Source of the DNA: Actinomycetota bacterium
GTDB taxonomy: Bacteria; Actinomycetota; Actinomycetes; Nanopelagicales; Nanopelagicaceae
Direction of reading: 5' to 3'
Length of the DNA: 5,566 nucleotides
NCBI GenBank assembly: GCA_947465365.1
Contig: CANIAV010000068.1
Coordinates: 1-5,566, forward strand
Position numbers and translations under genes: made by a program. Within the stretch, counting starts at the first letter, position 1, and every line of letters begins with the position of its first letter. Shown here piece by piece: positions 1-5,566 of this stretch. The notes below the pieces were generated by a model. That model was not told the DNA's origin, searched no databases, and saw only the letters and a program-made list of their open reading frames with translations.

Positions 1-2
1 TC

Positions 3-839
3 GAACTCGATACTTCACAGAGCGCACGTCGCTTAAAGAAAGATATTGCCGACATCTACGGCCACGACAGTGATTTAGCGGTTCTCTCATCTAGCGGACT
101 TCGTAAAGGAAGCCGCTATGTAGTCCGCGTTATTGAAGCCGGAGATGCGCTAGCGCGACAGACAGGTTTAATCGACAGCAATGGTCGCCCAATCCGCGGC
201 CTTCCACCACAAGTTGTTGCGGCAAATATTTGTGATGCCGAAGCTGCCTGGCGTGGCGCATTTGTCGCACACGGTTCGCTAACCGAACCAGGTCGCTCAT
301 CTTCACTTGAGATAACTTGTCCAGGGCCCGAGGCGGCACTTGCCCTTGTCGGAGCGGCGCGTCGTTTAGGAATTACCGCCAAAGCTCGCGAAGTTCGGGG
401 CGTTGATCGCGTTGTGATTCGTGATGGTGATGCCATTGGCGTATTACTTACTCGCTTAGGTGCGCACGAAAGTGTTCTGGCTTGGGAAGAACGTCGGATG
501 CGTCGCGAAGTTCGCGCCACCGCAAATCGTTTAGCTAACTTTGATGATGCAAATCTACGTCGTTCGGCGCGCGCGGCAGTTGCTGCTGCAGCACGTGTGC
601 AACGTGCGATGGAGATATTGGGACCAACCATTCCTGATCACTTAAAAGAGGCGGGCGAATTACGTATCAGTCATGGCCAGGCAAGTTTGGAAGAACTGGG
701 TTCCCTCGCATCTCCACCAATGACCAAGGATGCAATAGCCGGACGCATTCGACGCCTATTGGCGATGGCCGATAAACGTGCAGGAGAGCTGGGAATTCCA
801 GATACTGAAGCCGGTCTTTCACCAGATCTTCTCAATTAG
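3..839 (+). CDS. whiA: Sporulation/division transcription regulator WhiA, C-terminal 278 residues (5' end outside window)
   Basis: The frame is open from the first full codon at position 3 to a TAG stop at 837-839, so the N-terminus lies off the left edge. Roughly 45-50 residues are missing compared with the usual ~325-residue WhiA. WhiA is a DNA-binding regulator of cell division and sporulation genes in actinobacteria, with relatives across Gram-positives. It joins a LAGLIDADG homing-endonuclease-like fold to a C-terminal helix-turn-helix domain. Visible here are the central fold with GLPPQVV (fragment residues 67-73), [19 protein letters not shown] (82-100) and the highly conserved [20 protein letters not shown] (152-171). 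A helix-turn-helix follows around residues 227-256 (ASLEELGSL to GRIRRLL), then the conserved [12 protein letters not shown]. The fold is known to have lost nuclease activity in this family. An internal ATG at 414 is not the start, because conserved sequence continues upstream of it. The gap operon begins 156 bases downstream on the same strand. Confidence 0.96.
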   Translation, partial: ELDTSQSARRLKKDIADIYGHDSDLAVLSSSGLRKGSRYVVRVIEAGDALARQTGLIDSNGRPIRGLPPQVVAANICDAEAAWRGAFVAHGSLTEPGRSSSLEITCPGPEAALALVGAARRLGITAKAREVRGVDRVVIRDGDAIGVLLTRLGAHESVLAWEERRMRREVRATANRLANFDDANLRRSARAAVAAAARVQRAMEILGPTIPDHLKEAGELRISHGQASLEELGSLASPPMTKDAIAGRIRRLLAMADKRAGELGIPDTEAGLSPDLLN

Positions 840-853
840 TTAATCTCGTTGAG

Positions 854-880
854 CGTAAGCCCTACGTGAGGGTAACTACG
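854..880. other. Interrupted inverted repeat in the whiA-gap gap
   Basis: CGTA (854-857) and CCCT (860-863) pair with AGGG (869-872) and TACG (877-880). The hairpin has a 5-base loop and an uneven internal loop (2 against 4 bases). It begins 15 bases after the whiA stop. No run of T follows on either strand, so it does not look like a standard intrinsic terminator. A second short inverted repeat, TGGCT (883-887) with AGCCA (897-901), lies just downstream. It could be a weak whiA 3' end, a protein-binding site, or chance. Confidence 0.3.
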
Positions 881-926
881 ACTGGCTGGTAAGGTTAGCC
901 ACGACCCCAACGATGTGGCAGTTTTA

Positions 927-954
927 TTGCCGTATACCCATCTGGTGCTACTTA
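927..954 (+). promoter_or_regulatory. Candidate promoter of the gap operon
   Basis: TTGCCG (927-932) resembles a -35 box (TTGACA). Sixteen bases later comes TACTTA (949-954), preceded by TG at 946-947 as in an extended -10 element. The last base of the -10 does not match the usual T, and TACTTT at 953-958 is an alternative with a 20-base spacer. Transcription would begin near 961 and leave a leader of about 35 bases before the gap ATG. A promoter is expected here, because this is the only sizeable gap ahead of the operon, but the exact boxes are uncertain. Confidence 0.35.
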
Positions 955-983
955 CTTTGGCAGCGGGTCCTTACACCTTTTAA

Positions 984-1994
<1,011 letters not shown>

Positions 1995-1999
1995 TTTAG

Positions 2000-3202
2000 A
2001 TGGGAAATTCTCCAACAAATACGCTGCAAAGTTTTGATGTAGCCGGCCAGCGAGTTTTTCTTCGCTGTGATTTAAACGTTCCGTTAAAGGATGGCAAGAT
2101 CACAGATGATGGACGCATCCGCGCCTCGCTGCCGACTATCAAAACCTTAATTGCTAATGGAGCAAGCCTCGTTATCGCAGCTCACTTAGGTCGACCAAAA
2201 GGTGAAGCAAAGCCAGAGTTATCGCTGGCCCCAGTTGCGGTGCGTTTAGCAGAGTTACTTGGTAGCGAAGTTAAATTTGCAGGCGCTGTAACAGGTGAAG
2301 ATGTATCCACCCAGGCACATGCGTTGAAGCCTGGGGAAATACTCTTACTTGAAAACATTCGCTTTTCAGCGGCAGAGACTTCTAAGGAAGAGTCAGAGCG
2401 CGGCGCTTTTGCGCAAGAACTGGCTCAGTTGGCAGATCTTTACGTTGGTGATGGCTTCGGCGCAGTTCACCGTAAACATGCTTCGGTCTTTGATCTACCA
2501 AAGCTTATGCCACATGTGGCCGGCACTTTGGTTGCGGCTGAAGTAGAAGTACTAAAGAAGTTAACTCAAAACCCAGAACGTCCATATGGAGTTGTTCTTG
2601 GGGGAGCCAAGGTCTCTGACAAGATCGGCGTTATCTCAAACTTGCTTAGCAAGGTAGATGTAATGGCCATTGGTGGCGGCATGGTCTTTACCTTTTTGGC
2701 CGCGCAGGGCAAAGAGATTGGTTCTTCATTAGTTGAAACTGATCTGATTGACACTGTAAAAGGACTTATAAAGCAAGCAGCTGATTTAGGCGTTAACTTA
2801 GTTCTGCCCACCGATATTGTCGTGGCTCCAAAGTTCGCCGCAGATTCACCTGCAACCTTAGTTAGCGCAGATGCAATACCAGCAGATCAGATGGGGCTAG
2901 ATATCGGTCCGGATTCTGCGCAGGCTTTTGCTACTGCAATTCGTGGTTGCAAGACTGTCTTCTGGAATGGGCCAATGGGAGTCTTTGAATTTCCAGCTTT
3001 TGCAAATGGCACCAAAGTTGTTGCACAGGCGCTAACTGAAGTCTCTGGTATTTCTGTCGTCGGTGGCGGTGATTCTGCAGCAGCGGTTCGCGCACTGGGT
3101 TTTGCCGATAGCGATTTCGGTTATATCTCAACAGGTGGTGGTGCATCTCTTGAGTATCTAGAAGGTAAAGAGCTACCTGGGCTTACCGCCTTAGGCCTTT
3201 AG
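2000..3202 (+). CDS. pgk: Phosphoglycerate kinase
   Basis: This 400-residue monomeric cytoplasmic kinase transfers phosphate between 1,3-bisphosphoglycerate and ADP, the ATP-yielding step after GAPDH. Substrate-binding motifs in the N-domain are RCDLNVPL (22-29), HLGRPKGE (62-69), ENIRFS (118-123) and the actinobacterial [11 protein letters not shown] (152-162). The nucleotide-binding C-domain shows [10 protein letters not shown] (201-210), GGGMVFTFL (225-233), WNGPMGVFE (322-330), GGGDSAAAV (355-363) and [14 protein letters not shown] (377-390). Length is standard and nothing is missing. The ATG lies five bases after the gap stop. No Shine-Dalgarno sequence is apparent before it, so translation is probably coupled to gap. 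The N-terminal ten residues before the conserved [11 protein letters not shown] are a little longer than the minimal family start. No alternative ATG or GTG further in looks better. Confidence 0.98.
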   Translation: MGNSPTNTLQSFDVAGQRVFLRCDLNVPLKDGKITDDGRIRASLPTIKTLIANGASLVIAAHLGRPKGEAKPELSLAPVAVRLAELLGSEVKFAGAVTGEDVSTQAHALKPGEILLLENIRFSAAETSKEESERGAFAQELAQLADLYVGDGFGAVHRKHASVFDLPKLMPHVAGTLVAAEVEVLKKLTQNPERPYGVVLGGAKVSDKIGVISNLLSKVDVMAIGGGMVFTFLAAQGKEIGSSLVETDLIDTVKGLIKQAADLGVNLVLPTDIVVAPKFAADSPATLVSADAIPADQMGLDIGPDSAQAFATAIRGCKTVFWNGPMGVFEFPAFANGTKVVAQALTEVSGISVVGGGDSAAAVRALGFADSDFGYISTGGGASLEYLEGKELPGLTALGL

Positions 3203-3242
3203 CAAGAGCTTTTCACATTAGTATTGTTGCAGTAACTATTAA

Positions 3243-3247
3243 AGGAG
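3243..3247 (+). promoter_or_regulatory. Strong ribosome binding site of tpiA
   Basis: AGGAG lies six bases before the tpiA ATG in the 51-base pgk-tpiA gap. It is the best Shine-Dalgarno match in the operon and fixes the tpiA start. It suggests tpiA is translated independently, unlike pgk, which lacks a clear site. Confidence 0.8.
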
Positions 3248-3253
3248 TAGATC

Positions 3254-4033
3254 ATGCGTAAGCCGCTGATGGCAGGTAATTGGAAGATGAATCTAAATCA
3301 TCTCGAAGCGATTGCAGTTGCCCAGAAACTGGTCTACTCACTCGATGATAAAGATTATGACGCAGTAGACGTTGCCATCATCCCGCCATTTACCGATATT
3401 CGTTCTATCCAAACCTTGATCGACGGTGATCGCCTGCGATTGCTATACGGGGCACAAGATATTTCTCCAGAAGCTAGCGGGGCATTTACCGGAGATATCT
3501 CAGGCAGCATGTTGGCCAAGCTCGGTTGCACCTTTGTCGTGATCGGCCATTCAGAACGTCGCGCCATCCATCATGAAGATGATGCTCTTATAAATCGCAA
3601 GATTAAAGCGGCCTTAGCCAATGAGCTAACTCCAATTTTCTGTGTCGGTGAAGAACTTTCCATCCGTGAATCTGGTGCACATGTCTCACATGTAATCCGC
3701 CAAGTTCGTGCGGGATTGGAAGGTTTCACTAAGCCAGAACTTAAGAAGATCGTAATTGCCTACGAACCAGTCTGGGCGATCGGCACTGGCAAGACCGCAA
3801 CTCCGGAAGATGCGCAAGAAGTATGTGCTGCGATCCGCGAAGAGATCGGGTCAATTGGATCTGCCGAGATCGCATCCAATATGCGCATCCTTTACGGTGG
3901 CTCAGTAAAGTCATCTAATATCAACGAGATCATGAAGCAGACCGATGTCGATGGCGCACTCATCGGGGGAGCCAGCCTTGATCCTGAGGAATTGGCTAAG
4001 ATCGCCAAGTTCCACGCGGCAGAAAGCGCCTAA
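3254..4033 (+). CDS. tpiA: Triosephosphate isomerase
   Basis: This 259-residue TIM-barrel enzyme interconverts dihydroxyacetone phosphate and glyceraldehyde 3-phosphate, feeding GAPDH; the family works as a dimer in the cytoplasm. All catalytic residues are present: N9 and K11 in AGNWKMN, H99 in IGHSERR, and E171 in [12 protein letters not shown], which also forms the flexible lid loop 6. Phosphate-binding parts YGGSVK (214-219) and GGASL (238-242) are intact. One unusual point is GAFTGD (76-81), where the family normally has GAxTGE at the dimer interface. H106-H107 replace the more usual H-N after GHSERRxY. Length is typical. The start is supported by AGGAG six bases upstream and by the conserved [11 protein letters not shown] following directly. 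secG begins 58 bases downstream, most likely in the same transcript. Confidence 0.98.
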   Translation: MRKPLMAGNWKMNLNHLEAIAVAQKLVYSLDDKDYDAVDVAIIPPFTDIRSIQTLIDGDRLRLLYGAQDISPEASGAFTGDISGSMLAKLGCTFVVIGHSERRAIHHEDDALINRKIKAALANELTPIFCVGEELSIRESGAHVSHVIRQVRAGLEGFTKPELKKIVIAYEPVWAIGTGKTATPEDAQEVCAAIREEIGSIGSAEIASNMRILYGGSVKSSNINEIMKQTDVDGALIGGASLDPEELAKIAKFHAAESA

Positions 4034-4038
4034 GGCGC
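4026..4038. repeat. 13-base palindrome centred on the tpiA stop codon
   Basis: GCGCCT (4026-4031) and AGGCGC (4033-4038) are perfect inverted arms around a single central A, with the TAA stop in the middle. As RNA it can only form a short GC-rich hairpin with a tight loop. No T-run follows, so it is not a good intrinsic terminator. A role in mRNA processing or partial attenuation between tpiA and secG is possible but not shown. Confidence 0.45.
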
Positions 4039-4044
4039 AGGCTG

Positions 4045-4060
4045 CATCTAGTATCCTTAC
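4045..4060 (+). promoter_or_regulatory. Possible internal promoter or motif upstream of secG
   Basis: CATCTAGTATCCTTAC (4045-4060) contains TATCCT (4052-4057) and TAGTAT (4049-4054), both plausible -10 boxes. No convincing -35 sits at the usual distance. The sequence resembles CATCTGGTGCTACTTAC (939-955) upstream of gap, which overlaps the candidate gap promoter. It could give secG-rbpA their own expression; otherwise these genes depend on read-through from tpiA. Confidence 0.25.
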
Positions 4061-4091
4061 GCTCTATTCATAACTTTAGGAGTCATACATC

Positions 4092-4322
4092 GTGGCGCTA
4101 GCTCTCTCAATCTTGTTGATCATCACCAGTATCTTGATGATCCTGCTCGTTCTGCTCCATAAGGGAAAAGGTTCAGGCCTTTCGGATCTATTTGGTGGCG
4201 GAATCTCATCTAACTACGGCGGTTCATCGGTCGTTGAGAGAAATCTAGATCGCATCACTATCGTTGTTGGTGGAGTTTGGTTCGGCGGCGTTGTCGCGCT
4301 AAGTCTTGTTTTGAAGGGTTAA
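4092..4322 (+). CDS. secG: Preprotein translocase subunit SecG
   Basis: This 76-residue inner-membrane protein is the small accessory subunit of the SecYEG export channel. It helps SecA-driven protein translocation. Two hydrophobic segments are visible: about residues 2-22 (ALSILLIITSILMILLVLL) and 55-74 (TIVVGGVWFGGVVALSLVL). They flank a glycine-rich cytoplasmic stretch that carries the family hallmark HKGKGSGLSDLFGGG (23-37). The size is typical of actinobacterial SecG. The start is GTG at 4092, chosen because AGGAG (4078-4082) lies nine bases upstream and the first membrane helix begins at once. Its stop is three bases before the rbpA start, so the two are translated together. Its place after tpiA is a common actinobacterial arrangement and does not imply a role in glycolysis. 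Confidence 0.93.
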   Translation: MALALSILLIITSILMILLVLLHKGKGSGLSDLFGGGISSNYGGSSVVERNLDRITIVVGGVWFGGVVALSLVLKG

Positions 4323-4325
4323 TAA

Positions 4326-4664
4326 ATGGCAAGTGCAATTCGCGGAAGTCGTGTCGGCGCCGGCCCAATGGGCGAGGCAGAACGCGGTGATCAGATTGAA
4401 CGCGCAACAGTTTCATACTGGTGTGGCAAGGGACATGAAGTCCGTCCCTCATTTGCAGTCGAAGAGACGGTAATTATTCCTGCTGAATGGGATTGCCCAA
4501 AGTGCGGACTACCTGCCGGTCGCGATCGCAACAATCCACCAAAGGCTGTTGTAAATATTCCTTATAAGACACATTTAGCTTATGTAAAGGAACGCCGCAC
4601 AGATACCGAGGGTGCAAAGATTCTAGAAGATGCACTTCGCAAACTTCGTGGAGATGACGAGTAA
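4326..4664 (+). CDS. rbpA: RNA polymerase-binding protein RbpA
   Basis: RbpA is an actinobacteria-specific general transcription factor. It binds RNA polymerase and primary sigma factors and stabilises the open promoter complex. The 112 residues show the known layout. An N-terminal tail (1-25) carries the signature AIRGSRVGAGPMGEAERG. The core domain (26-66) holds the zinc-type ligands C33, H37, C57 and C60 (YWCGKGH, WDCPKCG). A short linker around 66-78 follows. The sigma-interacting domain (79-112) contains PYKTHLAYVKERR and ALRKLRG. Length and motifs match the family. The ATG is three bases after the secG stop, with AAGGG (4314-4318) seven bases upstream as ribosome binding site. The linker (GRDRNNPPKAVVN) has two arginines and one lysine. 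It is the last gene of the operon, and its stop abuts the stop of the opposing pgi. Confidence 0.96.
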   Translation: MASAIRGSRVGAGPMGEAERGDQIERATVSYWCGKGHEVRPSFAVEETVIIPAEWDCPKCGLPAGRDRNNPPKAVVNIPYKTHLAYVKERRTDTEGAKILEDALRKLRGDDE

Positions 4665-5566
4665 TTAAAGCGCTTTAGCTGCCGCAAGCAGTTGAGTTAT
4701 ACCCGCATTACGTTCTAGTAAGTGAAGACGTAGTAGCGGGTATTTTCTTGCCGCCAGCGCGCGCGAATCACCAAGGGCTTGGGCCATCAGCAAAGTTGTA
4801 AATCCAAAGTCACGGCCAGGGATCGAGTAATCACTTTTAGTTGTGCCAGTTATCTGCAGGAAGGAACCATTTTGTTGCCCACCTTTATGGAACTGCCCAG
4901 TCGAGTGCAGAAATCTCGGACCCCAACCAAAGCTGACTGGACGACCTGATTTCTTCGACAAGATACTTCGCAATTGGCTAATCGCAGAATCATCGCGGCG
5001 ATCAAGATAAGCCATGATTGCGATATATCCGTCAGCATCAGTTGTCGCAATTAAATTCTTTAGCGCTGCAGTCAGTGTATTTCCATCGCCAAATATTTCA
5101 ACATAGTCATCAGTTGCAGATGGCTGTAGCACTGGCAGATTGTTATCCCACTCTTGCAAAACCGCTGAAGTCGCTTCCTTTGCCTCAGTGACATTGGGTT
5201 GGTTAAAGGGATCAATCGCAAGGGCTGCGCTCATCAAGGCAGTTACCCATTCCCAGAATAAGAAATGCTCGCCAAGTTCGCCCGTGACAGTTAAATCTGC
5301 ACCCGGTGCGAAACCAATTGAGAAAGCCCCACCACCTTTAGCTTCGAGAAAACTCTCAGTTGCAATCGGCAGTCGGCCCTTCTCATTCTTACCAGTTGAT
5401 TCAGCGATTAACTGCTCGATCCAATCAGATAACCCTGGAAAGTTAGATCCATGATCGGTAAATCCTAAGAATTGTTCGTTCTGTGTAAGCAGTAAATAGG
5501 CCACATCAAGAGCCGTTACTGAGTCTTTCGCTAGCTGTGAACGTAAGTCACCTGCTTGATCTAACA
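4665..5566 (-). CDS. pgi: Glucose-6-phosphate isomerase, C-terminal part (actinobacterial / Tal-Pgi type; 5' end outside window)
   Basis: The reading frame enters from the right edge and ends at a TAA at 4665-4667, giving about 300 residues. It interconverts glucose 6-phosphate and fructose 6-phosphate. A GTG at 5504 is not the start: 20 further in-frame codons are open up to the edge (reading LDQAGDLRSQLAKDSVTALD). Numbering from that GTG, recognisable parts are WIEQLIAESTGK (28-39) and EHFLFWEWVTA (79-89). FNQPNVTEAK (100-109) is a variant of the PGI signature whose final Lys is the likely catalytic lysine. The C-terminal GWGPRFLHSTGQFHKGG (193-209), FLQIT and AQALGD (241-246) follow. This pattern matches the short PGIs and the PGI half of actinobacterial transaldolase-PGI fusions rather than the E. 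coli type. Whether a transaldolase domain precedes it cannot be seen. No terminator for its own transcript is visible before rbpA. Confidence 0.85.
   Translation of the reverse strand, partial: LDQAGDLRSQLAKDSVTALDVAYLLLTQNEQFLGFTDHGSNFPGLSDWIEQLIAESTGKNEKGRLPIATESFLEAKGGGAFSIGFAPGADLTVTGELGEHFLFWEWVTALMSAALAIDPFNQPNVTEAKEATSAVLQEWDNNLPVLQPSATDDYVEIFGDGNTLTAALKNLIATTDADGYIAIMAYLDRRDDSAISQLRSILSKKSGRPVSFGWGPRFLHSTGQFHKGGQQNGSFLQITGTTKSDYSIPGRDFGFTTLLMAQALGDSRALAARKYPLLRLHLLERNAGITQLLAAAKAL
4666..4677. repeat. 12-base perfect palindrome at the rbpA/pgi junction
   Basis: TAAAGCGCTTTA is self-complementary and starts inside the pgi stop codon, two bases after the rbpA stop. As RNA it could form only a short hairpin with a GCGC loop. 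It may be a small symmetric 3' end element for both convergent transcripts, or it may follow by chance from the lysine-alanine-leucine codons at the pgi end. Confidence 0.4.
4699..4749 (+). terminator. Intrinsic terminator of the gap-rbpA operon, inside pgi
   Basis: ATACCCGC (4699-4706) pairs perfectly with GCGGGTAT (4736-4743). An inner stem TACGT (4709-4713) pairs with ACGTA (4728-4732), leaving a 14-base loop. The outer stem runs straight into TTTTCTT (4743-4749), the U-tract expected of a Rho-independent terminator reading rightwards. On the opposite strand no T-run follows the stem, so it acts in one direction. It lies 34 bases after the rbpA stop and entirely within pgi codons. Confidence 0.75.

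Noticed and set aside
82..600. WhiA fold read as an active homing endonuclease or mobile intron
   Set aside because: WhiA is a known domesticated LAGLIDADG-like regulator, and the C-terminal helix-turn-helix and gene context fit WhiA.
116..631. 171-residue minus-strand open frame opposite whiA
   Set aside because: It is rich in Ala, Arg and Ser with no recognisable motif, and it lies wholly antisense to well-conserved whiA codons.
414..839. whiA beginning at the internal ATG at 414
   Set aside because: Conserved WhiA sequence continues in frame upstream to position 3, so the gene is cut by the window edge rather than short.
3212..3239. Promoter before tpiA (TTCACA with AACTAT)
   Set aside because: Transcription would start inside or after the strong ribosome binding site at 3243-3247, which would make that site useless; the boxes are also weak.
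5140..5454. 104-residue plus-strand open frame
   Set aside because: It is antisense to pgi, shows no family features and has no ribosome binding site.
4665..5504. pgi as a complete 279-residue protein starting at the GTG at 5504
   Set aside because: The frame stays open through the window edge and the length is well under any known PGI, so the GTG is internal.

Overview
This is a stretch of core actinobacterial chromosome. The proteins are closest in character to actinobacterial families: WhiA, RbpA, a PGK with the [11 protein letters not shown] motif, and a GAPDH ending in [16 protein letters not shown]. Three 60-base lines that I counted by hand gave 42-47% G+C, low for the phylum. Gaps between genes are short. 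Together these point to a streamlined, moderate-GC actinobacterium such as the freshwater acI / Nanopelagicales group; that placement is inference.

Layout, left to right. Positions 3-839 (+) hold the C-terminal 278 residues of WhiA, with the N-terminus cut off by the window edge. A 156-base gap with a weak candidate promoter and a hairpin leads into a glycolytic operon on the + strand: gap (996-1994), pgk (2000-3202), tpiA (3254-4033), secG (4092-4322, GTG start) and rbpA (4326-4664). On the other strand, the C-terminal part of an actinobacterial-type phosphoglucose isomerase (pgi) runs from the right window edge down to 4665. It ends on the base directly next to the rbpA stop. The + strand operon appears to stop at an intrinsic terminator (4699-4749) that lies inside the pgi coding sequence.

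How the genes relate. GAPDH, PGK and TPI carry out consecutive steps of lower glycolysis and gluconeogenesis, and Pgi supplies the upper isomerisation step. SecG (protein export channel) and RbpA (RNA polymerase/sigma activator) ride on the same transcription unit. The order whiA-gap-pgk-tpiA-secG, facing a convergent pentose-phosphate/pgi cluster, is one I recall as conserved in actinobacteria, so the locus is mostly ordinary.

I saw no mobile element, CRISPR array, RNA gene or unknown defence-like system. The points worth a second look are small: the terminator embedded in the opposing gene with zero intergenic space, strong codon bias in gap, a shared motif upstream of gap and secG, a Glu-to-Asp change in TPI, and whether pgi is part of a transaldolase fusion.
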